DNA of 64,000 nt. Source: Pedosphaera sp. (GTDB lineage: Bacteria > Verrucomicrobiota > Verrucomicrobiia > Limisphaerales > JADLHS01). The stretch spans positions 25,568-89,567 of the forward strand of contig SIBJ01000004.1 of NCBI GenBank assembly GCA_009695195.1, read 5' to 3'. The notes under the pieces are model-generated. The model saw only the letters and a list, made by a program, of their open reading frames with translations, did no database searches and was not told the DNA's origin. Below are positions 18,313 through 26,550 of this stretch, piece by piece. The number at the start of each line of letters is the position of its first letter. Within the stretch, counting starts at the first letter, position 1. The translations under genes and the position numbers were made by a program.

Positions 18313-18723
18313 TCATTTTCTGTAAATACTGGCGAAGATCAGATGCAATTCCTTCGCCTCACGGTAAAGTTCGCGGGCATCGTCTGCGAGTTGTGGTTCT
18401 GATGCGGCAACCATGCGGAGAAAGAATTTTGTTTCCTTCGCCTCCTTCACACAACGCCCGATGGTGTTCTTGAAATCTTTTTTCGAGACGCCTTCGTTCG
18501 CTTCGCAATAATTCGCGCCAACACTCGTGCTACAACCGACCAGTTGATCTATCAAACGATTGTTGTCTGGCCCGCGCGGAATCTTTTTGCAGAAACGAAT
18601 AATCGCCTCACCGAACTTTGCTGTCCGCTCTTCAAGATCAAAAGCATGGCGTTGTGGTGTGCCCGCACCGGTGGGTGCGTCACTCAGTTGCCAAGTGCTA
18701 GGTTTATGTTCGGGATACTTCAC
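18313..18723 (-). CDS. Four-helix-bundle protein (S23/IVP, Avd-like family)
   Basis: The product has 136 residues. It has the family core LIDQLVGCSTSVGANYCEA and KKDFKNTIGRCVKEAKETKF, ending in a long helix EARELYREAKELHLIFASIY-like stretch. These small helical proteins were first seen encoded in 23S rRNA intervening sequences, and Avd relatives assist diversity-generating retroelements. Most stand-alone copies have no known role. Here the gene is flanked on both sides by members of one long inverted repeat family (18166-18307 and 18726-18857). No reverse transcriptase or variable repeat was seen nearby. Confidence 0.85.
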   Translation of the reverse strand: MKYPEHKPSTWQLSDAPTGAGTPQRHAFDLEERTAKFGEAIIRFCKKIPRGPDNNRLIDQLVGCSTSVGANYCEANEGVSKKDFKNTIGRCVKEAKETKFFLRMVAASEPQLADDARELYREAKELHLIFASIYRK

Positions 18724-18725
18724 TT

Positions 18726-18857
18726 AAAGTTCCAAATTCCAGGCTCCAACATCCAGAGAAGCGCCAAGCATTAACATCCAATGGACGTTTGAGGTCGTGT
18801 TTGAAGCTTGGTGCTTGAACATTCTCTGGAGCTTGGATGTTGGTGCTTGGAGCTTTT
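18726..18857. repeat. Long imperfect inverted repeat (second copy flanking the four-helix-bundle gene)
   Basis: The left arm (18728-18781, CAGGCTCCAACATCCAGAGA) and the right arm (18803-18857, CTCTGGAGCTTGGATGTTGG) can form a long hairpin. It is the same family as 18166-18307 and lies between the four-helix-bundle gene and the preA-like gene. Confidence 0.9.
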
Positions 18858-18859
18858 CC

Positions 18860-19996
18860 CTACCGCGCGAGATCGTTCGATTGTTTCACGAAGTCGTCGC
18901 CGGTCCATTCACCGTCGGCTTGGACCATCTTCTTCGCGGGCGCGGCGGCTGCGGCAGCTTTTTGGGCGGCTTTGCGTTCGGTCTGGCGTTTTACGAGATC
19001 GGCGTGCGTGGTGAAATACGGGAGCGCCTTGCCCTTGAAATCGGCGAGCGTCTCGAACTTGTGTTTCTCCATGAACGCGAGCAGTTCGTCGCACATGGGC
19101 TTGACCATTTCGTAGCCGAACTTCATCACGCCGGTGCAGACTTGCACGGTATCGCCGCCGAGGAGGATGAACTCCGCCGCGTCGCGACCGTTCTCGACGC
19201 CGCCGATGGCGGACAGCGAGCGGTCAGGGAATTCCTTTTGAATCAACGTCGCAACTTCCATGACCATGCGCAACGCGATGGGTTTCACCGCCCGCGACGA
19301 GTAGCCGCCCGGCGTGGTGTAACCTTCAACGCTCGGCTCGGGCCGGAGCGTGTCCAGATTCACACCGATGACGCTGCGAATGGTATTAATGGCGGCGATA
19401 CCAGTCGCGCCACCCCGCAGGGCCGCGCGGCTCGGGTCTTCGATGTGCGTGATGTTCGGGGTCATTTTCGCCCAGAATGGAATTTTCGACGCGCCTTTCA
19501 CCCAGCCGCAAACTTCTTCGAGGATGTCCGGGTCCTGGCCCATCGCCGCGCCCATTTTGCGTTCGGGCAAACCGTGCGGGCAGGAAAAATTTAATTCAAA
19601 TGCATCCACGCCGCACGCCTGCGAGCGCTCGACGAGTTCCACCCAGCGGCTTTGTTCGTATTCCTCCATGATGGACGCGATGAGCACGCCGTCGGGGAAC
19701 ATGTCCTTGCACTTCTTAAACTCGTCTTCCCAAATCTTGAACGGGCGGTCGCTGATGAGTTCGATATTCTCCCAGCCGATGACTTCCTTGCCATCGCCGG
19801 CCATCAACTTCCCGTAACGCGGCGTTACATTAACGACCTTGGAGGCGTCGAGGCTCACGGTCTTGGCGATGACGGCACCCCAGCCCTCCTTGAAAGCCTT
19901 GGCGATGACGTTAAGGTTCGTGCCGGGCGGGCCGGAGCCGATGACGAAGGGATTCGGAAGTTTGAGACCGTCAACTGTGGTTGCGAGTGTGGCCAT
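18860..19996 (-). CDS. preA: Dihydropyrimidine dehydrogenase, PreA-like catalytic subunit
   Basis: The 378-residue FMN-dependent alpha/beta barrel enzyme reduces uracil and thymine to dihydropyrimidines, or runs the reverse reaction. The barrel begins with LPNPFVIGSGPPGTNLNVI. FMN and catalytic motifs include ELNFSCPHGLPERKMG (active-site Cys region), FWAKMTPNITHIED, INTIRSVIGVNLDTL, SAIGGVENGRDAAEFILLG and VQVCTGVM. Unlike E. coli PreA (about 411 residues) it lacks a C-terminal 4Fe-4S ferredoxin domain. The tail is Ala/Lys-rich, as in plant-type enzymes. No PreT partner is seen in the window, so the electron donor is unknown. The dihydropyrimidinase and amidohydrolase neighbours support the role. 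Confidence 0.9.
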   Translation of the reverse strand: MATLATTVDGLKLPNPFVIGSGPPGTNLNVIAKAFKEGWGAVIAKTVSLDASKVVNVTPRYGKLMAGDGKEVIGWENIELISDRPFKIWEDEFKKCKDMFPDGVLIASIMEEYEQSRWVELVERSQACGVDAFELNFSCPHGLPERKMGAAMGQDPDILEEVCGWVKGASKIPFWAKMTPNITHIEDPSRAALRGGATGIAAINTIRSVIGVNLDTLRPEPSVEGYTTPGGYSSRAVKPIALRMVMEVATLIQKEFPDRSLSAIGGVENGRDAAEFILLGGDTVQVCTGVMKFGYEMVKPMCDELLAFMEKHKFETLADFKGKALPYFTTHADLVKRQTERKAAQKAAAAAAPAKKMVQADGEWTGDDFVKQSNDLAR

Positions 19997-20077
19997 AGGT
20001 TTACCTTTCCATTTTCAGTTTACTCACGCAGCATAAGCTCATGGTAAGCGGGTTTGCCACAAGAAAATTCCAACCGC

Positions 20078-21325
20078 ATGAGCACTTCTCTGAACCCCAA
20101 ACGCACCGTCGCTGAACTCAAGGAACTCCGCGCGCTCACCGGCGATGAGAACGGCGCGCAACGCGTCGCCTTCACGCCGATGTGGGTGAGGACGCGCGAA
20201 TGGTTGAAGAAAAAACTGGAGGGTCTGCCGGTCGAAACACATGTGGACGCGGCGGGAAATCTTTGGAGCACCCTGCGCGGCGAATCGGAAAAGTGTTTGC
20301 TCATCGGCGGCCACATGGATTCCGTGCCGAACGGCGGTTGGCTTGATGGTTGCCTCAACGTGATGGCGGGCGTGGAAATCCTTCGTCGCATCAACGCGCA
20401 ATACAACGGCAAACCGCCCGTCACCGTGCGCCTTGTTGATTGGGCCGACGAAGAAGGCGCGCGGTTCGGCAAAAGTTTGTTCGGCTCGTCCGCCTGCTCC
20501 GGCAATCTCGACATGAACGAAGCGCGCGGCCTTGTGGACAAGCAAGGCATCAAATTGCCCGACGCGCTCAAGAACGTCGGCATTGATTTCGAGCGCGTGA
20601 AGGACAGCGGCAAGGAACTCAAGAACGCCGCCGCGTATCTGGAATTGCACATCGAGCAAGGCCCGGTGTTGCTCGATCTTGATCTGCCACTCGGCGCGGT
20701 GCTCGGCACGTTCGGCGTGGAGCGGCACGCCATCACGTTTCACGGTCAGGCCGCGCACTCTGGCAGCACGCCGATGAATCGCCGCAAAGACGCCTTCCTC
20801 GCCGCCGCGAAGATGAGTTCGGAGATTTACAGAATCGCCGAGCGCAGCGGCAACGGCGTTTGCACCATCGGCTCCTGCACGACCAAGCCCGGCATCGTCA
20901 CCAGCGTCGTCGAGGAATGTCGCATCACGCTCGACCAGCGGCATCTCGACGGCCCGGCGCTCGCCCGCATGTTTCAGGAAGCCAAAGCCGCCAGTGAAAA
21001 ATTCGCAAAGGAAGGCAATGTGAAAGTGAGTTGGGAACGCCTCTGGCAGATTGACCCGCGCCCGTTCAACGACGAACTCATCGCGCTGTGCGACGAATCC
21101 ATCCGCGAAACCTGCGACCAATCGCATCGCCTGCCGAGCGGCCCGTTGCACGACGCTGCCGAAGTCGCGCGCGCCGGCGTGCCGACCGTGATGATGTTCG
21201 TCCAAAGCCTGCACGGCATCAGCCACAACAAAATCGAGGACACAAAGGAAGAACACCTCGAACTCTGCGTGACCGCGTTCGACAAGCTGGCGGAGAAGGT
21301 GATGGGGTGGGTCAAGGCACATTGA
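20078..21325 (+). CDS. M20-family N-carbamoyl-amino-acid / beta-ureidopropionate amidohydrolase
   Basis: The product has 415 residues from ATG 20078 (MSTSLNPKRTVAELKEL). Metal ligands are seen in GGHMDSVPNGGWLDG (His, Asp), WADEEGARFG (Glu), YLELHIEQGPVL (His) and GISHNKIED (His). The dimerisation domain holds FHGQAAHSGSTPMNRRKDA. This is the HyuC/allantoate amidohydrolase group, which removes the carbamoyl group from N-carbamoyl-beta-alanine or related ureido acids. With dihydropyrimidinase and PreA nearby, the third step of pyrimidine degradation is the most likely role. It is divergent from preA, sharing an 81-base promoter region. Its last ~145 bases are duplicated at 21986-22130. Confidence 0.9.
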   Translation: MSTSLNPKRTVAELKELRALTGDENGAQRVAFTPMWVRTREWLKKKLEGLPVETHVDAAGNLWSTLRGESEKCLLIGGHMDSVPNGGWLDGCLNVMAGVEILRRINAQYNGKPPVTVRLVDWADEEGARFGKSLFGSSACSGNLDMNEARGLVDKQGIKLPDALKNVGIDFERVKDSGKELKNAAAYLELHIEQGPVLLDLDLPLGAVLGTFGVERHAITFHGQAAHSGSTPMNRRKDAFLAAAKMSSEIYRIAERSGNGVCTIGSCTTKPGIVTSVVEECRITLDQRHLDGPALARMFQEAKAASEKFAKEGNVKVSWERLWQIDPRPFNDELIALCDESIRETCDQSHRLPSGPLHDAAEVARAGVPTVMMFVQSLHGISHNKIEDTKEEHLELCVTAFDKLAEKVMGWVKAH

Positions 21326-21335
21326 GGGACAAACA

Positions 21336-21776
21336 ATGAAGCCATTGCCGGAATTCAACGCGCAGGGCGATCTGCCCGAAGGCATCCATGCCGGATCACT
21401 CGAACTTGTTCTGGTGTATTTCGGCAACACTCCACATCGGGCGGTCGTAGCCCGACGATTGGAAAGAATTTTCACGTTGGCCAGTTCGACCGGTCATCTG
21501 GCTCGATTCATAGTCTTTGGCTCATTCATCACGGCAAAGGCCGAGCCTAACGACGTTGACATTTTTCTGCTGATGGAGGATTCCTTTGACGTGAGCAAGG
21601 TTTCAACTGAAGCGCGTCTGGTGTTCGATCATTCCGCGGCGCAGAATCTTCTCGGCGCAAGCGTGTTTTGGATTCGCCGCGCTGCCGTGCTCGGCGGTGA
21701 AGCGGCGACGATCGCCCACTGGCAAATCAAGCGCGACGGCGGTAAACGCTGTATCGTGGAGGTGACAAAAATATGA
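21336..21776 (+). CDS. Small nucleotidyltransferase-like protein (DUF6932-like)
   Basis: The product has 146 residues. The stretch FIVFGSFITAKAEPNDVDIF carries the GS-x(n)-DxD pattern of minimal (MNT-like) nucleotidyltransferases, which transfer nucleotides to proteins or small molecules and often act as antitoxins. The N-terminus FNAQGDLPEGIHAGSLELV resembles DUF6932 proteins. It begins 10 bases after the amidohydrolase gene and overlaps the next gene by ATGA. The pair is bracketed by direct repeats derived from the end of the amidohydrolase gene, which suggests it came in as a cassette. Confidence 0.7.
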   Translation: MKPLPEFNAQGDLPEGIHAGSLELVLVYFGNTPHRAVVARRLERIFTLASSTGHLARFIVFGSFITAKAEPNDVDIFLLMEDSFDVSKVSTEARLVFDHSAAQNLLGASVFWIRRAAVLGGEAATIAHWQIKRDGGKRCIVEVTKI

Positions 21777-21982
21777 TTAGCAACGATCGTGAATTGGAAG
21801 TCACGCAGACGCGCATCCGCCAGTTCGAGCAACAAGTCGCGCAGATTCGCAAGACGGCCGCCGACAACGAGAGCTACCGCCTGTCCGCCGCTGGATTCCT
21901 CGCGGAAATAGACCGGATGAATTTGGAAATCCGCGAATATCTTTGGTCTGATCCCGCCAAACATCCCCTCGCTGCCGCCTGA
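21773..21982 (+). CDS. Small helical partner of the nucleotidyltransferase cassette
   Basis: The product has 69 residues and is mostly helical, with a likely coiled coil (LEVTQTRIRQFEQQVAQIRK). The AIDRMNLEIREYL-type pattern (EIDRMNLEIREYLW) continues the helix. The start overlaps the previous stop as ATGA, so the two are translationally coupled. It is probably the partner of the nucleotidyltransferase-like protein in a toxin-antitoxin-like module. The family is not recognised and the function is unproven. Confidence 0.6.
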   Translation: MISNDRELEVTQTRIRQFEQQVAQIRKTAADNESYRLSAAGFLAEIDRMNLEIREYLWSDPAKHPLAAA

Positions 21983-21985
21983 TAT

Positions 21986-22148
21986 GCCGCGCGCGGGCGT
22001 GCCGACCGTGATGATGTTCGTCCAAAGCCTGTACGGCATCAGCCACAACAAAATCGAGGACACGAAGGAAGACCACCTCGAACTCTGCGTGACCGCGTTC
22101 GACAAGCTGGCGAAGAAGGTGATGGGGTGGATTCAGAAAAAAAATTAA
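21986..22148 (+). pseudogene. Duplicated 3' end of the M20 amidohydrolase gene
   Basis: Positions 21986-22130 copy 21166-21310 of the amidohydrolase gene with only about six differences. The copy keeps the frame and ends at its own stop with a different tail (GWIQKKN in place of GWVKAH). It has no start codon of its own. Together the two copies are direct repeats around the nucleotidyltransferase cassette. Either a tandem duplication was later deleted, or an incoming element carried a replacement gene end. Confidence 0.88.
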
Positions 22149-22180
22149 CCGCGGATAGACACGGATGAACACGGATTCGG
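22147..22180. repeat. Single arm of the ACCACGGATGGACAC repeat family
   Basis: AACCGCGGATAGACACGGAT followed by GAACACGGATTCGG matches one arm of the hairpin at 13715-13806. The ATG used by the RidA gene (22165) lies inside the repeat, so the first residues (MNTDSE) are repeat-derived. Confidence 0.8.
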
Positions 22181-23472
22181 AAAGAATAAAAATAATTCTT
22201 CAAGTCGGAGTCGCCGCTGCCATCCTCATCAGTCATTCGTGGCTTGCAGCGGCAGAACCGTCAAACGGCTTGGTGAAATCATTCGCGCCTGACTCAACCA
22301 CCGGCGGCGCGACGGCGACGGGCGTGGAGGAAAGCGCGGCGCTGGCGCACACGGCGCAGGTGTTTCCGATGGATCGCGGAGGCCGGGTGGTGGCGACGAA
22401 CGCCGAAAGCCAGGCGGGTCTGGTTTTGGAAAACCTGGACGCGTTGCTCAAGTCCGCACGTTCAGGACTGGCGCAGGCGGTGAAGTTGAACGTCTATCTC
22501 GCGCGTGAGGACGCGTTGCCGCGCGTTCGTGCAACCATCGCGGCCCGTTTCAACGGCGAGATCAAACCCGCCGTGAGTTACGTCGTGGGTGATCTGGCTG
22601 AACCCGGCGCGCTCGTGGCGATGGACGCGGTGGCGGTGGGTTTTGCCGAAACAAAGCTGGTGAAACTTTTTCGCGCGGATGGAATCGCATCGGTCGGCGT
22701 GTTGCCAGCCGGGCCGAAACTTTACGTCTCCGGCATGGCGGACACGAACAGTTTGATTCCGGCGACGCGCAAGACGTTGGAGAAACTTGTCGCCGCCATC
22801 GGCCAGCTCGGTTCGCAGCGTGAGGACATCGCGCAACTCAAAGTTTTTTTCCAGCCGATGAGCGAGGTCGCCGCCGTGCGGAAGGAAGTCGCGGACTACT
22901 TCGGCGGGAAGGCACCGCCAACGGTTTTCGTGGAGTGGATCAGCGCGCCGCCCAATCCGCCGGTGGAGATCGAACTCATTGCCGCGGCGCGCGGCCGGTC
23001 CCCGGTCGCAGCACCCGCGAACGTGGAAGACCGTGGTAACCTCCAACCCATCCGGCCTGTCGGACCCGCTGCGGGCGGGGACCGCCCGCGCTCCGACACC
23101 GATTCCGTCAACTTCCTCACGCCGCCAGGGACGACGAGCACGAAAGTTTACAGCCGCGTCGCGCGCGTCAATCACGGCAAAATGATTTACGTCTCCGGTT
23201 TGTTCGGAATGAAATCGTCCGACGCCGCCGGGCAGGTGCGCGAAATTTTCGGTTCGCTCGGCGAGGTTCTGAAAAAGGCCGGCGGCGATTTCGAGCATCT
23301 CGTGAAGGCGACGTATTACGTGACGGACAACGACGCGAGCAACGCGCTCAACGATCTGCGCCCGGAGTTCTACAACCCGCTGCGCCAGCCCGCCGCGTCC
23401 AAAGCGAAAGTCAAAGGAGTGGGACTCCCGGGAAAAACGGTGACGCTGGACATGATCGCCGTGGCGAAGTGA
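22165..23472 (+). CDS. Exported protein with three RidA (YjgF/YER057c/UK114) domains
   Basis: The product has 435 residues. A hydrophobic signal segment (IILQVGVAAAILISHSWLAA) lies near residues 10-29. Three RidA-type domains follow, at about 45-150, 165-275 and 320-435, each with the AGxDFEHLVKATYYVTD or AQLKVFF style core. Typical RidA is a single ~130-residue cytosolic domain that hydrolyses reactive enamines/imines, so a three-domain exported version is unusual. Conserved catalytic Arg residues are not obvious in all domains. The linker before domain 3 carries an in-frame repeat (23066-23100). The start codon falls inside a dispersed repeat. Confidence 0.8.
   Translation: MNTDSERIKIILQVGVAAAILISHSWLAAAEPSNGLVKSFAPDSTTGGATATGVEESAALAHTAQVFPMDRGGRVVATNAESQAGLVLENLDALLKSARSGLAQAVKLNVYLAREDALPRVRATIAARFNGEIKPAVSYVVGDLAEPGALVAMDAVAVGFAETKLVKLFRADGIASVGVLPAGPKLYVSGMADTNSLIPATRKTLEKLVAAIGQLGSQREDIAQLKVFFQPMSEVAAVRKEVADYFGGKAPPTVFVEWISAPPNPPVEIELIAAARGRSPVAAPANVEDRGNLQPIRPVGPAAGGDRPRSDTDSVNFLTPPGTTSTKVYSRVARVNHGKMIYVSGLFGMKSSDAAGQVREIFGSLGEVLKKAGGDFEHLVKATYYVTDNDASNALNDLRPEFYNPLRQPAASKAKVKGVGLPGKTVTLDMIAVAK
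23066..23100. repeat. GC-rich palindromic repeat embedded in the RidA gene
   Basis: GCGGGCGGGGACCGCCCGC lies at about 23079-23097 inside a slightly longer GC-rich unit. It is self-complementary and is read in frame as part of the Pro/Gly/Arg-rich linker between RidA domains 2 and 3 (GPAAGGDRPRSD). Confidence 0.6.
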
Positions 23473-23501
23473 GCCATTCCCTGTGACGAAGCGCGCCAGC
23501 G

Positions 23502-25073
23502 CTACTGCGCCGCCATGTTCGCGCGACGGCCGCGCAGGACATACTTTTGAATTTTTCCCGTCGCGGTCTTGGGCAACTCGTTCAGGAAGGTGAAACCCTG
23601 CGGCACTTTGAAATGGGCGAGGTGTTCGCGGGCGAACTGGCGTAACTCCGCTTCGCTCACCGTTGCGCCCGACAACACCACGACGAAGGCGTGCGGCGAC
23701 TCGCCCCACTTCTCGTGCGGCAATCCCACCACCGCGACTTCCTGCACCGCGGGATGCCTCAGCAACGCGGATTCAACTTCGATGGACGAAATATTTTCGC
23801 CGCCGCTGATGATGACGTCTTTGAGCCGGTCGCGAATCTCCAGGTAACCGTCAGGATGCACGACCGCTACGTCGCCGCTGTGAAACCAACCGCCGCGCAT
23901 GGCCTCGGCGGTGCCTTCCGGGTCGTTGTAATAACCGCCCATCACGCAGTTGCCGCGCACCGTGATCTCGCCGAGCGTCGCGCCGTCGTGCGGGACTTCG
24001 TTGCCGTCGTCGCCCAGCACGCGCACTTCGCCCGCCGTCAGAAATTCGACGCCTTGTCGCGCCTTCATCCGCGCCCGCGCTCCGGGTTCGAGTGCAACGT
24101 GCTGCGGGCGCGGCTCGCAGATCGTCATGAACGGCGAGGTTTCCGTCAGCCCGTAAACGTGCGTGAGGTGCCAGCCAAGTTCGCCTTCCACGCGTTCAAT
24201 GGTCGCCGCGGCGGGCGGCGCGCCAGCGGTCATCACGCGCAGATTGCGCGGCGCGAGTTGGCGCAATGCCGCCGGCGCGTTGGCGATGCTGATGAGCACG
24301 GTCGGCGCGGCGCAGAGAAACGTGGCGGATTCTTTCGCCGCCATTTCGAACACCGCTTTGGGGTCAACCTTCCGCAGGCAAAGATGCGCGCCGCCGACGG
24401 CGGTCATCAACCACACGAACGTCCAGCCGTTGCAGTGAAACATCGGCAGCGTCCAGAGATAACGGTCCGCGCACGAGAACGGCAGATGCGCGAGCGTGCC
24501 GAGAACATTCAACGCCGCGTTGCGATGGGTATTCATCACGCCTTTGGGCCGGGCCGTCGTGCCGCTGGTGTAATTGATCGCGAGTAGATCGGTTTCGCGG
24601 ATAGACGGGCGCTCAAAGGTCGGCGACGCCGAAGCGAGAGTGGCTTCGTAATCCAGCCAGCCGGGGCGTGCTCCTTCCAGCGCGACGAAGTGCGTGACGT
24701 GCGGCAACTGCGCCCGCACTTTGTCCACGGTTTCAAAATAATCCGGGTGCGCGCAGACCACGCGCGCGCCGCTGTGATTGATGATGTAGGCGAAGTCGTC
24801 CGCCGTGAGGCGATAATTGATCGGCACGATGACGCCGCCCATCTGCGGCACGGCATAATAACCTTCTAGATGCGCGTGCGTATTCGGCGCGATGTAGGCG
24901 ACGCGGTCACCCGGCCGCACGCCGAGCGATAACAATGCAGCGGACCAACGATCGCAGCGCTCGAAGAACTGCCGGTAGGTCAATCGAACCGCGCCATCCA
25001 CGACGGCTTCACGATCCGGGTAAAGGCGGCGGGCGCGGCGGGCAAACTCTAGGGGCGTCAGTGGTGTTTCCAT
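23502..25073 (-). CDS. Acyl-CoA synthetase (AMP-forming, fatty-acid CoA ligase family)
   Basis: The product has 523 residues and is full length. It activates a carboxylic acid to acyl-AMP and then acyl-CoA. The ATP-binding loop is INYTSGTTARPKGVMNTH, the adenylation motif HVYGLTETSPF, then GWFHSGDVAVVHPDGYLEIRDR-type hinge residues and the catalytic Lys in LPKTATGKIQKYVLR. The substrate cannot be told from sequence, and medium- or long-chain fatty acids are common for this subgroup. It is convergent with the RidA gene, which ends 29 bases away. No partner beta-oxidation genes are seen. Confidence 0.9.
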   Translation of the reverse strand: METPLTPLEFARRARRLYPDREAVVDGAVRLTYRQFFERCDRWSAALLSLGVRPGDRVAYIAPNTHAHLEGYYAVPQMGGVIVPINYRLTADDFAYIINHSGARVVCAHPDYFETVDKVRAQLPHVTHFVALEGARPGWLDYEATLASASPTFERPSIRETDLLAINYTSGTTARPKGVMNTHRNAALNVLGTLAHLPFSCADRYLWTLPMFHCNGWTFVWLMTAVGGAHLCLRKVDPKAVFEMAAKESATFLCAAPTVLISIANAPAALRQLAPRNLRVMTAGAPPAAATIERVEGELGWHLTHVYGLTETSPFMTICEPRPQHVALEPGARARMKARQGVEFLTAGEVRVLGDDGNEVPHDGATLGEITVRGNCVMGGYYNDPEGTAEAMRGGWFHSGDVAVVHPDGYLEIRDRLKDVIISGGENISSIEVESALLRHPAVQEVAVVGLPHEKWGESPHAFVVVLSGATVSEAELRQFAREHLAHFKVPQGFTFLNELPKTATGKIQKYVLRGRRANMAAQ

Positions 25074-25183
25074 GTTGGCGTCAGTGGTGTTGCCGCCAAA
25101 CTTATTCCACCGGCGGGCGGGCAGGCGAGCGCGAAAATCATTCTTGGCCGGGTCAAATCACCGGCGCGGCGGCGAAGAGACCG

Positions 25184-26002
25184 TCACTGTGGTTTCATCA
25201 GGCCGAACTCCTCCGCCATTTCCCGCGCGGCGCGGACCATTTCGATCTGCGCGTTGAGATGGCTCATCTCGGCTTCGATGTTGATGTAGGGAATTCCCTT
25301 TTTGCCAAAGTAAACGGACAACGAGCCGTCATCAGGAACGCTGGCGTTGTCCTGCAACGTCACGTTAAAATCCTTCCGCTGGAGGTAATCAAAAAATCGC
25401 CGGTCGGTGACGTAAAAAAAATCATCGCGGCTGCGGCTAGGCGCGACGTGGACGGCCGCGGACGTGGCGGCGTGGGCCGCGCCGGGGCGATAGCTCTCGA
25501 TGGTCAGCGCGCCTTCGGTGTTGTTGTGCAGCGCGATGACGAGCGGCTCGCGTTCGAGCGCGAACCGTTCGAGATATTGCGCGGCGAAGCGTTTGACGGC
25601 GTGGTGCGCGGCCTCGGACCACTGGCCATGCGCCGCGAGCGTGTGGCGGATTCCAACCTCGGAAAAAATCCGGTTCGGGTCGAAGGCATGGCGTTCGCCA
25701 TTGAGTGTGAAACGGACGTTGCGTTGACCGCCGTGGGAAAACTCGATCAAGCGTCCGCCGGTTTGTTCGATGACCGTCTTGCCCGCGGCGACGGACGTGT
25801 TCTCATCGTCGTGAACGTTGAGGAACGTCGGCGACGGCTGGCCGTGCTGGAAAACCTCGGCGGTCACAACGGTGTTTCCAATTTTGAATGGCACTTTCAT
25901 GGTGTCAGTGTGCGACGGCGACCGGGTCAAAGGCTGTCCGGGCCGCGAAGCGGTGCAACCCACGGCGCAAGCAGTGGCGAAAACGAGGACAACGGTTCTC
26001 AT
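25184..26002 (-). CDS. Putative lipoprotein, possible zinc carboxypeptidase-like fold
   Basis: The product has 272 residues from ATG 26002. The N-terminus MRTVVLVFATACAVGCTAS is a lipoprotein signal with the lipobox Cys near residue 16. The mature part has spaced candidate metal or acid residues (FLNVHDDENTS, VIALHNNTEG, INIEAEMSH), which recall M14-like amidases/carboxypeptidases, but I cannot confirm the family. It follows the DUF3826-like gene with an 80-base gap on the same strand. Longer in-frame starts upstream overlap that gene and look spurious. Confidence 0.65.
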   Translation of the reverse strand: MRTVVLVFATACAVGCTASRPGQPLTRSPSHTDTMKVPFKIGNTVVTAEVFQHGQPSPTFLNVHDDENTSVAAGKTVIEQTGGRLIEFSHGGQRNVRFTLNGERHAFDPNRIFSEVGIRHTLAAHGQWSEAAHHAVKRFAAQYLERFALEREPLVIALHNNTEGALTIESYRPGAAHAATSAAVHVAPSRSRDDFFYVTDRRFFDYLQRKDFNVTLQDNASVPDDGSLSVYFGKKGIPYINIEAEMSHLNAQIEMVRAAREMAEEFGLMKPQ

Positions 26003-26081
26003 TCGATTTGGGAACCGAACCTGATTGAGAATTCCCGGCGCGCAGTGAGGCTGCTGAATTTTTCCGCCACGGGCCCTCCTT

Positions 26082-26489
26082 TCATTTCCCCGCGGCGTCT
26101 TCCTTCGGCTTCTGCTTCGCCTCCCATTCCCTGGTGGCTTTCGCGACGTCGTGGCCGTTGGCGTTGAGGTGGGCGTTGATCTGGTCTTTGAACTTTTGGA
26201 AAATCGCCGATTTTTCGTCCGCGCTGCCGCCGTCAATCGCCTCTTCGCGCGCGCGCAGCGAGCGGTATTGCGCGACGAGGGCGTCGTGGACGCGCGTGGT
26301 TTTGTTCGTGTCCGTGAGGGAGAGTTGTTTCAAAATGTTCGCCGTGCGGTTCTCGATGGAGGTCGAGTAAACCAGCTCACGGTCGGCGGCGGTGAAGGGA
26401 GCGGATTTCTCCACATTCTCCTCGGCGGCGGCGGAGATCGCGAATGCGGCGCCGGCGGCAACGACCGGCAAAAGAAATTTTGGAATCAT
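26082..26489 (-). pseudogene. DUF3826-like exported protein with its middle missing
   Basis: The product has about 135 residues from ATG 26489, with signal peptide FLLPVVAAGAAFAISAAAEE. Residues about 30-85 (ENRTANILKQLSLTDTNKTT) match the start of DUF3826 proteins and the tail (SADEKSAIFQKFKDQINAHL) matches their end. The usual central block of about 70-90 residues is absent, and the two parts meet near 26225-26240. The frame is kept, so a shortened protein could be made. DUF3826 has no known function and is often encoded beside glycoside hydrolases, as here (GH2 upstream). Confidence 0.65.
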
Positions 26490-26550
26490 GATGCCAGCAA
26501 GGTAGCACAAACCGGCGCGCAGCGTACATCAGAAAGCCGCCCGCTTTCAT

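Noticed and set aside
18313..18723. Avd-like gene considered as part of a diversity-generating retroelement
   Set aside because: No reverse transcriptase, template repeat or variable repeat lies nearby.
20039..21475. A 478-codon minus-strand frame opposite the amidohydrolase gene
   Set aside because: The plus strand encodes all M20 metal motifs, and this frame has none.
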